Shown here piece after piece: positions 23,807-32,543 of a stretch of 64,000 nt of DNA. The number at the start of each line of letters is the position of its first letter. Position 1 is the stretch's first letter. The notes under the pieces were generated by a model. That model ran no database searches, was not told the origin of the DNA, and saw only the letters and a list, made by a program, of their open reading frames with translations. Origin of the DNA: Candidatus Planktophila sulfonica (GTDB lineage Bacteria > Actinomycetota > Actinomycetes > Nanopelagicales > Nanopelagicaceae); NCBI RefSeq assembly GCF_002288065.1, contig NZ_CP016773.1:434001-498000 (forward strand). Reading direction: 5' to 3'. The position numbers were made by a program, and so were the translations under genes.

Positions 23807-24328
23807 ATGATTTGTCCGTTCTGCAGACACGATGATTCTCGAGTCGTCGACTCCCGTCCGGTCCAAGATGGCACAGAAATCCGCCGTCGCCGCGAATGCC
23901 CTAAGTGTGGCCAACGCTTCTCAACACAAGAGGTGGCGCTGCTCAACATCATCAAGCGATCAGGGGCTACTGAACCATTTAGCCGCGAGAAAGTTCTTGT
24001 GGGCGTCCGTAAGGCATGCCAAGGTCGCCCAGTAAATGAAGATGATTTGGTTCTCTTAGCCCAGCGAGTAGAAGAAACCCTTCGCTCAACCGGTCAAGCA
24101 GAAATCGAAGCTCAAGAAGTAGGGCTGGCAATTCTTGCGCCACTACGCGAACTCGATGAGGTGGCTTACCTCCGATACGCGTCTGTGTACCGTAACTTTG
24201 CCTCCCTTGAAGATTTTGAAGGTGAGATTGCACTTCTCCGCGCCCTCCCATCAAATGCAACAACAGCTACAAAAGCAGTAAAAACACCAGATACAACATC
24301 AACAGTTCAACAGAAGACGGGGAAATAA
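23807..24328 (+). CDS. nrdR: NrdR transcriptional repressor of ribonucleotide reductase
   Basis: 173 aa. Zinc ribbon CPFC (3-6) ... CPKC (31-34), then an ATP-cone domain (~46-140). It has a Thr/Lys-rich tail of about 20 residues beyond the usual ~150 aa. NrdR senses ATP/dATP and represses RNR genes. GGGAG upstream of ATG 23807. It lies four bases upstream of nrdJ, and two NrdR boxes precede it, so the operon is probably autoregulated. Confidence 0.95.
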   Translation: MICPFCRHDDSRVVDSRPVQDGTEIRRRRECPKCGQRFSTQEVALLNIIKRSGATEPFSREKVLVGVRKACQGRPVNEDDLVLLAQRVEETLRSTGQAEIEAQEVGLAILAPLRELDEVAYLRYASVYRNFASLEDFEGEIALLRALPSNATTATKAVKTPDTTSTVQQKTGK

Positions 24329-24331
24329 CAC

Positions 24332-27175
24332 ATGTCAGATACGGTCATCAATCGACCAGTAAAGATCAAAGCTCACAACACCCTCAAGGGTAAGGGCTTA
24401 ACGATCGAACGCATTTATACAAAAGAAGGCGTTCATCCATACGATGAAGTTAAGTGGGAACGTCGCGACGTCGTTCAGGCTAACTGGAAAACAGGCGAGA
24501 CCGTATTTGAACAACGCGGTGTTGAATACCCTGACTTCTGGTCAGTGAATGCTTCAACAATCGTAACCACCAAGTACTTCCGTGGCGCAGTCGGTGCTGA
24601 AAACCGCGAATGGTCTCTTAAGCAGGTCATTGATCGCGTTGTACTCACCTACACAAAGGCCGGAAAAGAATTCGGTTACTTTGCAACTGATGCAGATGCA
24701 ACAATTTTCGAGCACGAACTTACACACATGCTCATGCACCAAATCTTCTCTTTCAACTCCCCAGTTTGGTTTAACGTCGGAACTGCTGCCCCACAGCAAG
24801 TATCTGCATGCTTCATCTTGTCTGTTGATGACACTATGGATTCAATCCTTAACTGGTACCGCGAAGAAGGAATGATCTTTAAGGGCGGTTCTGGTGCCGG
24901 TCTTAACCTTTCACGTATCCGTTCTGCAAAGGAACTTCTTAAGTCAGGTGGAACAGCTTCAGGGCCAGTTTCATTTATGCGCGGTGCTGATGCATCTGCA
25001 GGAACAATCAAATCTGGTGGCGCAACCCGTCGCGCTGCAAAGATGGTTGTTCTCGATGTAGATCACCCAGATATCGAAGAATTTATCGAGACCAAGGTCA
25101 ATGAAGAGGACAAGATTCGCGCCCTCCGTGATGCTGGCTTTGATATGGACCTTGGTGGAAAAGACATCATCTCTGTCCAGTACCAGAATGCAAACAACTC
25201 AGTACGCCTTTCAGATAAGTTCATGAAGGCTGTTGAAAACGGTGAGCAGTTTGGTCTAACAGCTCGTTCAACTGGTGAAGTTATTGACACAGTTGATGCG
25301 CGCGAACTCTTCACAAAGATCGCACAAGCTGCATGGGCATGTGCTGACCCAGGAGTTCAATTTGATGACACCATCAATGATTGGCACACAACTCCAGAGA
25401 CAGGTCGCATCAATGCGTCAAACCCTTGCTCTGAGTACATGTCACTTGATAACTCATCATGTAACTTGGCTTCACTTAACTTGATGAAGTTCCTCAAGGC
25501 AGATGGTTCATTCGATGCAAAGACATTTGCAAAGGCATCTGACTTGATCATCACCGCAATGGATATCTCAATCTGTTTCGCAGATTTCCCAACCGAAGCA
25601 ATTGGTGACACAACTCGTGCCTTCCGTCAGCTCGGAATCGGATACGCAAACCTTGGCGCGCTTCTAATGGCATCAGGCCTTGCATACGATTCAGAAGGCG
25701 GCCGTGCTCTTGCTGGTTCAATCACATCGCTTCTCACCGGAACGACATACAAGCGTTCTGCTGAACTCGCGGGAATCGTTGGACCATACGCAGGCTTCGC
25801 ACAAAATGCTAAGCCACATGCACGCGTTATGCGCAAGCACGCTGCTGCTTCATCTGCTGCAAAGCAAGAAACCACACTCGATATCGATGTATGGGCAGAA
25901 GCAAATAAGGCGTGGGATGCATGTCTTTCAATTGGTGACAAGAACGGATGGCGCAACGCGCAGATCTCAGTTCTTGCACCAACAGGAACAATTGGTTTGA
26001 TGATGGATTGCGATACAACCGGTATCGAACCTGACTTCTCACTCGTTAAGTTCAAGAAGCTTGTCGGTGGCGGATCTATGCAGATCGTTAACCAGACAGT
26101 TCCACAGGCTCTTCGTAAGCTTGGATACACCGAAGAAACCATCGAAGCGATCGTTGAATTTATCGCTGCAAATGGACACGTCATCGATGCCCCAGGACTT
26201 AAGCAAGAGCACTACGAAGTATTTGACTGTGCACTTGGTGCACGATCAATCGCTCCAATGGGCCACGTCCGCATGATGGCTGCTTGCCAGCCATTCTTGT
26301 CAGGTGCAATTTCAAAGACAGTTAACCTTCCTGAAGATGCAACTGTTGAAGAAGTTGAAGAAGTTCACCTCGAAGCATGGCGTATGGGCATCAAGGCACT
26401 TGCTGTCTACCGCGATAACTGCAAGGTCGGTCAGCCACTTTCAGATGGCAAGGCTAAGAAGAAAGAAGCAGTTGTTGAAGAAGACGTTGCAACTCCAGTG
26501 CGCAAGCGCCTTCCTAAGTCACGTCCTGCAACAACAACTTCATTCTCAGTCGGAGGCGCAGAGGGTTACATGACCGCTGGTGCATACGCTGATGGTGCAC
26601 TCGGTGAGGTATTCCTCAAGCTCGGTAAGCAGGGTTCAACTCTTGCCGGCGTCATGGATGCATTCTCAATCGCAGTATCGATCGGTCTTCAGTACGGAGT
26701 ACCTCTCGAGACATTCGTAGAGAAGTTCACCAACCTACGCTTCGAACCAGCAGGTATGACAGATGATGCAGATGTTCGCATCGCACAGTCAATGATGGAT
26801 TACATCTTCCGTCGCTTGGCACTTGATTACCTTCCATTCGAACAGCGTTCAGCAATGGGTCTTTACACAGCAGCAGAGCGCGCAGCAGCTCTCGATAACG
26901 GTGGTGAGTACGTTGAACTCGCTAAGGAAACCGATAGCCCAAAAGCACCTGTTGCGGCGGCTCCTGTAGCTGCTCCAAGTAAGCCGGTAGCAGTAAAGAT
27001 TGAAGCAGCGCCAGCTGCTCCACTTGCTGCAACGATTGGTTCATCATCTGATCTCCTAGAATCAATGGGAATCAAATCAGATGCGCCAATGTGTATGACA
27101 TGTGGCGTGAAGATGCGTATGTCAGGTGCTTGCTACGTATGCGAAGGTTGTGGAAACACATCTGGTTGCAGCTAA
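24332..27175 (+). CDS. nrdJ: adenosylcobalamin-dependent ribonucleotide reductase (class II)
   Basis: 947 aa. Features of class II RNR: SGGTASGPVSFMRGADASAGTIKSGG is only partly quoted here as GPVSFMRGADASAG (~210-223), NPCSEYM with an active-site Cys near 366, and LAPTGTIG near 549. The C-terminus has CMTCGVKM...CYVCEGCGNTSGCS-like paired cysteines that re-reduce the active site. It makes deoxyribonucleotides and needs vitamin B12. Distances to nrdR (3 bp) and the following strong terminator define a two-gene operon. No cobalamin riboswitch was seen in front of it. Confidence 0.96.
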   Translation: MSDTVINRPVKIKAHNTLKGKGLTIERIYTKEGVHPYDEVKWERRDVVQANWKTGETVFEQRGVEYPDFWSVNASTIVTTKYFRGAVGAENREWSLKQVIDRVVLTYTKAGKEFGYFATDADATIFEHELTHMLMHQIFSFNSPVWFNVGTAAPQQVSACFILSVDDTMDSILNWYREEGMIFKGGSGAGLNLSRIRSAKELLKSGGTASGPVSFMRGADASAGTIKSGGATRRAAKMVVLDVDHPDIEEFIETKVNEEDKIRALRDAGFDMDLGGKDIISVQYQNANNSVRLSDKFMKAVENGEQFGLTARSTGEVIDTVDARELFTKIAQAAWACADPGVQFDDTINDWHTTPETGRINASNPCSEYMSLDNSSCNLASLNLMKFLKADGSFDAKTFAKASDLIITAMDISICFADFPTEAIGDTTRAFRQLGIGYANLGALLMASGLAYDSEGGRALAGSITSLLTGTTYKRSAELAGIVGPYAGFAQNAKPHARVMRKHAAASSAAKQETTLDIDVWAEANKAWDACLSIGDKNGWRNAQISVLAPTGTIGLMMDCDTTGIEPDFSLVKFKKLVGGGSMQIVNQTVPQALRKLGYTEETIEAIVEFIAANGHVIDAPGLKQEHYEVFDCALGARSIAPMGHVRMMAACQPFLSGAISKTVNLPEDATVEEVEEVHLEAWRMGIKALAVYRDNCKVGQPLSDGKAKKKEAVVEEDVATPVRKRLPKSRPATTTSFSVGGAEGYMTAGAYADGALGEVFLKLGKQGSTLAGVMDAFSIAVSIGLQYGVPLETFVEKFTNLRFEPAGMTDDADVRIAQSMMDYIFRRLALDYLPFEQRSAMGLYTAAERAAALDNGGEYVELAKETDSPKAPVAAAPVAAPSKPVAVKIEAAPAAPLAATIGSSSDLLESMGIKSDAPMCMTCGVKMRMSGACYVCEGCGNTSGCS

Positions 27176-27192
27176 TAGCTAACTGTTAGTTA

Positions 27193-27236
27193 AGAAATCC
27201 CCCGACTTGGTTACAGGTCGGGGGATTTCTCTTTCT
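27193..27236 (+). terminator. Rho-independent terminator of nrdR-nrdJ
   Basis: A perfect 14-bp stem (27193-27206 with 27217-27230, core AAATCCCCCGAC / GTCGGGGGATTT), 10-nt loop, followed by CTTTCTT. Confidence 0.9.
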
Positions 27237-27296
27237 TAATTCAAAACTTTCATAAATTAAAGAATCAAAAATGGTTCCAAATGCTATTTTTCCCTT

Positions 27297-27484
27297 GGCG
27301 AACAGATGCGCCTCTGAGGACTCGCATCTGGTGGCCGGCAAGTCAGCTTTGATTCAATTCGAAGGTGGCTACCGGCCTCGTCACCAAAATGGAACGCCGC
27401 CTTGAGAATTCTCAAGACGACGCCCAACTTCCGTTACGAAGTATCTGAATGCCCGTCGTTCTTGCGGCGGGCATTCTTCATTTC
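27297..27484 (+). ncRNA. candidate structured non-coding RNA of unknown family
   Basis: Lies in the 675-bp gap between nrdJ and ribD. Hairpin 1: 27303-27310 with 27323-27330 (8 bp, perfect). Hairpin 2: GGCCGG 27333-27338 with 27372-27377, extended by GGTG/CACC. Hairpin 3: the 16-bp palindrome 27401-27416. A closing helix is possible between TTGGCG 27295-27300 and CGCCCAA 27421-27427. It ends in a 12-bp terminator-like hairpin (27447-27476, one G-U pair). An extended -10 (TGCTATTTT, 27282-27290) is suitably placed. Length (~185 nt) is in the range of 6S-type RNAs but I cannot assign a family. Confidence 0.45.
27447..27484 (+). terminator. terminator-like hairpin ending the candidate RNA
   Basis: Stem 27447-27458 / 27465-27476 (GAATGCCCG... 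/ ...CGGGCATTC) with a 6-nt loop, then TTCATTTCT. Confidence 0.65.
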
Positions 27485-27698
27485 TATAAATAGAAATATG
27501 AATCTGCACGTGCACAAAACGATTTCGAGCGCTTCTTCTAGCTTCATAACTCCTCCCTTCTCTCATCCGCCACGGATGCGGCGGAATAATTGGGGGAAGT
27601 CAGTGACGGACCCAACGAGATCTGGAAGCGAAGTGCGCGAAAAATAGGTCTTTGAACCAAGCGTTTTATTTGATTTCTCGACCCCTGTGGATGAGTAG

Positions 27699-27704
27699 TA
27701 GACT
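27699..27704 (+). promoter_or_regulatory. -10 element of the riboflavin operon
   Basis: TAGACT, placing transcription start near 27711, just before the FMN riboswitch. The -35 is not obvious. The stretch from the candidate RNA to here (27485-27698) contains an AT-rich palindrome (ATTTCTAT AAATAGAAAT area, ~27478-27496) and nothing else I can name. Confidence 0.45.
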
Positions 27705-27712
27705 CACGGTGT

Positions 27713-27834
27713 TGTTATCGGGGTCGATGTAATTTCGAACCGGCGGTTATAGTCCGCGACCCGCACATATCCAATGGGCGGTTGACTCAGTGAAACTCTG
27801 GGACCGACGGTTAAAGTCCGGATGAGAGATAACA
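27713..27834 (+). promoter_or_regulatory. FMN riboswitch (RFN element)
   Basis: Conserved RFN segments are present: the 5' GGGGTCG...ATTTCGAACCGGCGGTTA part, AGTCCGCGACCC, then TGACTCAGTGAAACTCTGG and ACCGACGGTTAAAGTCCGGATG. P1 pairs 27713-27719 with 27828-27834. Only 16 bases separate it from the ribD ATG, so it most likely controls translation initiation of the operon in response to FMN. Confidence 0.95.
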
Positions 27835-27850
27835 GCGGAATCGGTGCACC

Positions 27851-28846
27851 ATGTTTATCGATGACGCCTACGCGCATCTGTACTCACTGAGCCTTCAGGG
27901 TCTCGGTGTGAGTACCCCCAACCCAAATGTTTCTGCCGCAATTTATGGCAAAGATGGGTCACTAATCTCTGACGGTTTCCATAACCGCAAAGTCTCAGTA
28001 GATCACGCAGAAGTTGTGGCTCTTAAAAAGGCCGGCAGCGCAGCGCGTGGAGCGACGATGGTTATCTCGCTTGAACCCTGTGCGCATACCGGAACAACTC
28101 CACCATGTGTTCAAGCAATCATTGATGCCGGAATCGCGAAGGTTATTTACGCAGTTGCCGATCCCAATCCGATTGCAGCTGGGGGCGCCCAGAAGCTCGC
28201 AGATGCTGGAATCGTTGTCGAGCATCGCGAATCTGCAGAACTTAACTTTGTGCAACGCGCATGGCTACATAAAGAGCTCACAGGTCGCCCGCTCATGATC
28301 TGGAAGGTTGCGACAACCCTTGATAGCAAAGTCGCTGCCAGTGATGGAACTTCGCAATGGATTACAGGCCCTGAGTCCCGTGAAGATGTTCAGGAACTTC
28401 GTGCGCAATCTGATGCAATCTTGATTGGCACAAATACGGCTCTGGTTGATAACCCACATCTGATTCCACGCGGGCATGAAGCACGCCCTGTGCGCGTGAT
28501 CTGCGGCGAACAAGAAGTTCCTGCCACCAACAAAGTATTTGATAACGAAGCTCGCACCATTGTCGTGAAGAGCAAATCAATCCCTGAGCTAATCAAGGTA
28601 TTAAGTGATGAAGGCTTTAATCAGGTGCTTGTCGAAGCAGGTCCCACTTTGGGTTCAGCTTTGATGGCTTCTGGAAAGATCGACGAACTGATTGTCTATC
28701 AGGCGCCAAAGATGCTGGGCGCAGGCAAAGAATTTGTGAGCCATCTAGGTATTTCAACTCTTAATGATCATCTCAAGTTGCAACTTCTTGGTGTGCAGCC
28801 ATTTGGTGGCGATATCAAATCTCACTATCTAGTGAAGGGGCGCTAA
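27851..28846 (+). CDS. ribD: bifunctional diaminohydroxyphosphoribosylaminopyrimidine deaminase / reductase
   Basis: 331 aa. N-terminal deaminase (~1-145) with zinc ligands H52 (DHAEV), C77 and C86 ([12 protein letters not shown]). C-terminal NADPH-dependent reductase (~150-331), including [17 protein letters not shown] and [14 protein letters not shown]. It catalyses the second and third steps of the GTP branch of riboflavin synthesis. First gene of ribD-ribE-ribBA-ribH, behind an FMN riboswitch. Confidence 0.95.
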   Translation: MFIDDAYAHLYSLSLQGLGVSTPNPNVSAAIYGKDGSLISDGFHNRKVSVDHAEVVALKKAGSAARGATMVISLEPCAHTGTTPPCVQAIIDAGIAKVIYAVADPNPIAAGGAQKLADAGIVVEHRESAELNFVQRAWLHKELTGRPLMIWKVATTLDSKVAASDGTSQWITGPESREDVQELRAQSDAILIGTNTALVDNPHLIPRGHEARPVRVICGEQEVPATNKVFDNEARTIVVKSKSIPELIKVLSDEGFNQVLVEAGPTLGSALMASGKIDELIVYQAPKMLGAGKEFVSHLGISTLNDHLKLQLLGVQPFGGDIKSHYLVKGR

Positions 28847-29458
28847 ATGTTCACAGGACTCATTACCGAGCTCGGCACAGTGCAATCAATTGAACGTGGC
28901 GAAAGCTCAGCGATCTTCACAATCAAAGCCCCAGAGTCAGTACAGGACTTAGCGATTGGCGATTCCATTGCAGTTAATGGAACTTGTTTAACTGCCACCT
29001 CATTGTCCGCAGATTCATTCACAGCAGATGTAATGGTGCAGACACTGTCACTGACATCTCTTGGTCAATTAGAAGTTGGTTCGCCTGTAAACCTTGAGCT
29101 AGCAGCGCAGATGGATATGCGTATGGGTGGCCATATCGTGCAGGGCCATGTCGATGGCACAGGCACTGTGGCGCAATTGGCACCAGGTGAAAAGTGGGCA
29201 CAGTTTGATGTTGTGGCGCTCGATCATTTAACTAAATATGTCGTGGCACAGGGTTCAATCACCCTCGATGGAGTCTCACTCACCGTGGGCGGCATCGATG
29301 ATGCAACCAACACCATCACGGTTTGGCTCATCCCTGAAACTCTTGCAAAGACAAACCTGTCTACTAAGAAAGCTGGCGATCTCATCAATATCGAAGTCGA
29401 TATCTTGGCTAAATATGTCGAACGCTTGATTTCGAAAGGGGTTGCTCGTGGAGAATAA
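28847..29458 (+). CDS. ribE: riboflavin synthase alpha chain
   Basis: 203 aa, two lumazine-binding repeats: MFTGLITELGTV at 1-12 and GGHIVQGHVDGTGTV near 91-105. It dismutates 6,7-dimethyl-8-ribityllumazine to riboflavin. The ATG directly follows the ribD stop; AAGGGG six bases upstream. It overlaps ribBA by about 11 bp. Confidence 0.95.
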   Translation: MFTGLITELGTVQSIERGESSAIFTIKAPESVQDLAIGDSIAVNGTCLTATSLSADSFTADVMVQTLSLTSLGQLEVGSPVNLELAAQMDMRMGGHIVQGHVDGTGTVAQLAPGEKWAQFDVVALDHLTKYVVAQGSITLDGVSLTVGGIDDATNTITVWLIPETLAKTNLSTKKAGDLINIEVDILAKYVERLISKGVARGE

Positions 29459-30656
29459 TTTCAACGCAGCTCTCGATCGCTTTAGACGCGGTGAACTTGT
29501 CATTGTTGTCGATGATCACGACCGCGAAAATGAAGGCGATCTCATTATGTTGGCAGAGAAAGCCACTGCTGAAAAGACAGCTTTCATGGTTCGCCACACC
29601 ACCGGAATCTTGTGTGTAGCAATCACTTCAGAACATGCGCATCAACTTCGTCTTCCTTATATGGTCGAACAGAATCAAGATGTTCGTAAGACTGCCTTTA
29701 CTGTCTCCGTCGATTTGGCTGAAGGAATCACAACGGGCGTCAGTGCAGTAGAACGCACCAAGACAATTTGCGCCCTCGGTTGTGCAACATCACGTGCCAC
29801 AGATTTCATTCGCCCAGGCCATATCTACCCACTCATTGCACATAAAGATGGTTTGGCAGCACGTGGGGGACATACCGAAGCAGGAATCGCACTTGCTGAA
29901 CTCACTGGCTCGTACCCAGCAGCCCTGCTCTCTGAAATTGTTGCCGAAGATGGATCGATGGCACGTGGTGAAACTCTGCAAGCATTTGCTGCACAACACC
30001 AAATCCCGATTATTTCTATCGCAGAAATTAAGAGGCACCAGGAATCACTTGCTCCGGTTGCTCGTGTTTCTACATACCCGACTCATGAATTCGAGTGGGT
30101 TCCTGTGCAGTTACGTGATGCCGAATGGGATCTTGCAACGTACCCATCACTGAAACACCGCGAGCAAGTAGTGATGCGTTTCTGTACCGAAGATAAGGTG
30201 CCGATGGTCCGAATTCACTCGGAATGCTTTACAGGAGACGTTGTTCATTCGCAGCGTTGTGATTGCGGACAACAACTCGATGCATCTATTGCAGCAATCG
30301 AAGCCTATGGCTGTGGCTACATCATCTATATTCGCGACCACGAAGGCCGCGGCATTGGACTAACTGAAAAGCTCAAGGCATATATCTTGCAGAATGAAGG
30401 CCTCGATACCGTCGATGCTAATCTCAAATTAGGCCATGTAGTTGATTCACGTGATTGGTCTGAGGCCATTGCAATCTTAAAGAACTTGGGCGTATCAGCA
30501 ATAAAGCTATTGACTAACAATCCTGAAAAGGTGAAAGCTGTCGCCGAAAGCGGAATAGCTTGCGAGCAGGTTTCTTTAAGCGTTGAACCTAATGAATTTA
30601 ATAAGAAGTACCTAGCAACTAAGGCAGAGCGCCTTGGTCACACTGGAGGAAAATAA
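29448..30656 (+). CDS. ribBA: bifunctional DHBP synthase / GTP cyclohydrolase II
   Basis: 402 aa from GTG 29448, which has AAAGGGG six bases upstream; TTG 29442 is an alternative. N-terminal RibB (~1-200) with DDHDRENEGDL and the RPGHIYPL segment; C-terminal RibA (~205-402) with zinc site CFTGDVVHSQRCDCG and DHEGRGIGL. It supplies both entry compounds of riboflavin synthesis from ribulose-5-phosphate and GTP. Confidence 0.95.
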   Translation: MENNFNAALDRFRRGELVIVVDDHDRENEGDLIMLAEKATAEKTAFMVRHTTGILCVAITSEHAHQLRLPYMVEQNQDVRKTAFTVSVDLAEGITTGVSAVERTKTICALGCATSRATDFIRPGHIYPLIAHKDGLAARGGHTEAGIALAELTGSYPAALLSEIVAEDGSMARGETLQAFAAQHQIPIISIAEIKRHQESLAPVARVSTYPTHEFEWVPVQLRDAEWDLATYPSLKHREQVVMRFCTEDKVPMVRIHSECFTGDVVHSQRCDCGQQLDASIAAIEAYGCGYIIYIRDHEGRGIGLTEKLKAYILQNEGLDTVDANLKLGHVVDSRDWSEAIAILKNLGVSAIKLLTNNPEKVKAVAESGIACEQVSLSVEPNEFNKKYLATKAERLGHTGGK

Positions 30657-31111
30657 TGGCCGGCCACGCACCCGAAATCGCAGTACCGAAATTTCCTAAG
30701 GCAAAGGTCGCCATCATTTCTTCTTCATGGCACCTCGATATCTGTAACGACCTCATCGCTGGCGCAACTCGCGCACTAGAAGCTGCAGAAGTTAAGAAGA
30801 TCAAAGTTGTCTACGTACCTGGCTCATTTGAGATTCCGCTGGCCGCACAGAAGATGTTTGAAAAGGGTTATGACGCAGTAGTTGCTGTGGGCCTAGTCCT
30901 TAAGGGTGAAACACCACATTTTGATTACGTCTGCCAAGGCGTTACACAAGGTGTTGTCGATGCTCAACTGAAGTGGTCGAAGCCAATCGGTTACGGCGTA
31001 TTGATGTGTAACGACCTTGATCAAGCAATCGCACGTTCTGGCCGTCCCGGAAGTAAAGAAGATAAGGGATACGACAGCGCCATTGCTGCCCTTGCTTTGA
31101 TGGGTCTTTAA
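30656..31111 (+). CDS. ribH: 6,7-dimethyl-8-ribityllumazine synthase
   Basis: 151 aa. SSWHLDICNDLIAGA (~24-38), VPGSFEIPLAA (~61-71) and GLVLKGETPHFDYVC (~84-98, with the catalytic His) are diagnostic. It overlaps the ribBA stop by one base and has GGAGG upstream. Last enzyme before riboflavin synthase; closes the rib operon. Confidence 0.95.
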   Translation: MAGHAPEIAVPKFPKAKVAIISSSWHLDICNDLIAGATRALEAAEVKKIKVVYVPGSFEIPLAAQKMFEKGYDAVVAVGLVLKGETPHFDYVCQGVTQGVVDAQLKWSKPIGYGVLMCNDLDQAIARSGRPGSKEDKGYDSAIAALALMGL

Positions 31112-31119
31112 TTCTCCTC

Positions 31120-31695
31120 ATGAAGAACGTCGCATGGAATGAAGGCAGCTGGACTCGTGAACCTGTCTCGCAATCACAAGAGGGCGCTCTTCTCACAGTA
31201 GAAGCAGCTGCTGAAAGCGATTGGTGGCGCACTACTTCCTACGGCTTTATCCATGATGACGGCCACGCCCTCGTTAAAGAATTTCCCAACGAATCAGCGA
31301 TCGAAGTGACATTCGTTTTAAATTACACCGAACAATTCGACCAAGCTGGAATTTTTATTACTGCAGATAGCGAAAACTGGATTAAGGCAGGCGTTGAATT
31401 CTGCGATGGTTTTCCTCAGGTCGGAGCAGTTGTTACGCAGAAGAACTCAGATTGGTCGGTAGCTCCTGTTGCTGAATGGATGAATAAAGAGGTAACTATT
31501 CGCGTCAGTCGTTCAGGGGATGCAGTCACTGTCCGAGCGGGAATTAACAATGATTTACGCCTAGTTCGCGTGGCTCCTCTTGATCCATCGCGTACATGGA
31601 AGGCAGGCCCAATGTTCTGTGCACCAACGCGAGCCGGGTTGAAGGTAAGTTTCACAAAGTGGTCTGAAGGACCAGCTGATTCAGATCTGCACTAA
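31120..31695 (+). CDS. DUF1349 protein
   Basis: 191 aa. WNEGSWTREP, ESDWWRTTSYGF, then QAGIFITADSENWIKAGVEF and the closing GPMFCAPTRAGLKVSFTKW match DUF1349, a concanavalin-like beta-sandwich of unknown role. No signal peptide. It follows ribH by eight bases on the same strand, so it may be read through from the riboflavin operon, though no functional link is known. Confidence 0.82.
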   Translation: MKNVAWNEGSWTREPVSQSQEGALLTVEAAAESDWWRTTSYGFIHDDGHALVKEFPNESAIEVTFVLNYTEQFDQAGIFITADSENWIKAGVEFCDGFPQVGAVVTQKNSDWSVAPVAEWMNKEVTIRVSRSGDAVTVRAGINNDLRLVRVAPLDPSRTWKAGPMFCAPTRAGLKVSFTKWSEGPADSDLH

Positions 31696-31706
31696 TTTAT
31701 TTAAAA

Positions 31707-32480
31707 TTAGGCAACGAGCAGCGAACGCTTAGAAAGCCCCATCCAAAAACCCTCAATCAAAGTCTCTGGAATTGCATCGGCTTGCGTTGCCGCGCCAAGA
31801 GTTACAAATAACGGAGTGAAGTGCTCAACGGTTGGGTGGGCATAGTTCACAGCTGGCGCTAAATCCTTATAAGAAGCGAGCATGTCTACATCACCGCGAG
31901 AAAGTGCATCAGCGGCCCACTGATCAAAGTCTGATGACCAGCCCGGAGCCTTGGCATCAATCGACCAATCGCGAAGGAATGGAAGTCCGTGAGTCATAAA
32001 ACCTGAACCGACAATCAATACGCCTTCTTCGCGCAATGGGCGAAGACGCTTTCCAAGTTCAATGAGCTTTCCAGGATCCGATGTCGGCATAGACATCTGT
32101 AGAACAGGAATATCTGCATCGGGATACATGATGCGAAGTGGAACCCAAGCGCCATGATCAAGGCCGCGACGAGATTCGTGAAGCGGTTCGTTGTCAGGCA
32201 TCATCGCGGCAATGCGTGCAGCAAGTGCTGATGCATCAGGAGTTTCGTATGTCATCTCATAGAACTTTTGAGCAAAACCACCGAAGTCATAGACAAGGGG
32301 AGTGCCGGCGACAGGAGAGGTAATTGAGATGGGTGCGGATTCCCAATGTGCTGAGACAATCAGAATCGCCTTTGGCTTCTCAAACTTCTTGGTGATTTCA
32401 GCGATTTCAGAGGACCAGACAGGATCATCGAGCAGCAACGGTGCGCCGTGGCCGATGTAGAGAGCTGGCATCTGTGTCAT
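31707..32480 (-). CDS. extradiol ring-cleavage (4,5-DOPA type) dioxygenase
   Basis: 257 aa. LYIGHGAPLLL (~6-16), LIVSAHWES (~41-49), DHGAWVPL (~107-114) and GSGFMTHGL match the LigB-type YgiD/DODA family, with His residues binding the catalytic metal. Opens catechol-type rings; the natural substrate in bacteria is unclear. It is transcribed away from dinG from a good promoter that overlaps a 20-bp palindrome, so it is probably repressor-controlled. Confidence 0.85.
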   Translation of the reverse strand: MTQMPALYIGHGAPLLLDDPVWSSEIAEITKKFEKPKAILIVSAHWESAPISITSPVAGTPLVYDFGGFAQKFYEMTYETPDASALAARIAAMMPDNEPLHESRRGLDHGAWVPLRIMYPDADIPVLQMSMPTSDPGKLIELGKRLRPLREEGVLIVGSGFMTHGLPFLRDWSIDAKAPGWSSDFDQWAADALSRGDVDMLASYKDLAPAVNYAHPTVEHFTPLFVTLGAATQADAIPETLIEGFWMGLSKRSLLVA

Positions 32481-32486
32481 ACATGC

Positions 32487-32516
32487 AGGCTACACCTAAG
32501 TAGTTGAAATTTCAAC
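32487..32516 (-). promoter_or_regulatory. promoter of the dioxygenase gene
   Basis: On the minus strand: TTGAAA at 32510-32515 as -35, 17-bp spacer, TAGCCT at 32487-32492 as -10, then GCATGT and ATG 32480. The -35 lies inside the palindrome. Six bases between -10 and ATG imply a leaderless message. Confidence 0.65.
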
Positions 32517-32519
32517 TAC
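32500..32519. promoter_or_regulatory. 20-bp perfect palindromic operator
   Basis: GTAGTTGAAA followed by its exact reverse complement. It covers the -35 of the dioxygenase promoter and lies 25 bp before dinG. MarR-family sites often have this TAGTTGAAATTTCAACTA form. No MarR gene is in the window. Confidence 0.75.
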
Positions 32520-32531
32520 ATCTCAACCTAG

Positions 32532-32537
32532 TAAGGT
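32532..32537 (+). promoter_or_regulatory. -10-like element of dinG
   Basis: TAAGGT six bases (GCACCC) before ATG 32544, no Shine-Dalgarno. Confidence 0.4.
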
Positions 32538-32543
32538 GCACCC

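Noticed and set aside
24200-24335. Cobalamin riboswitch before the B12-dependent reductase gene
   Set aside because: The gene follows nrdR by three bases, and the region upstream of nrdR shows NrdR boxes but no B12-box.
25627-26184. 185-codon frame antisense to nrdJ
   Set aside because: Mirror of the strong codon bias of nrdJ; no ribosome site and no family signature.
27434-27547. 37-codon minus-strand frame (ATG at 27547) with GGGAGGAG upstream
   Set aside because: Good ribosome site, but it runs through the terminator-like hairpin and its product shows no clear design. Kept as a possibility only.
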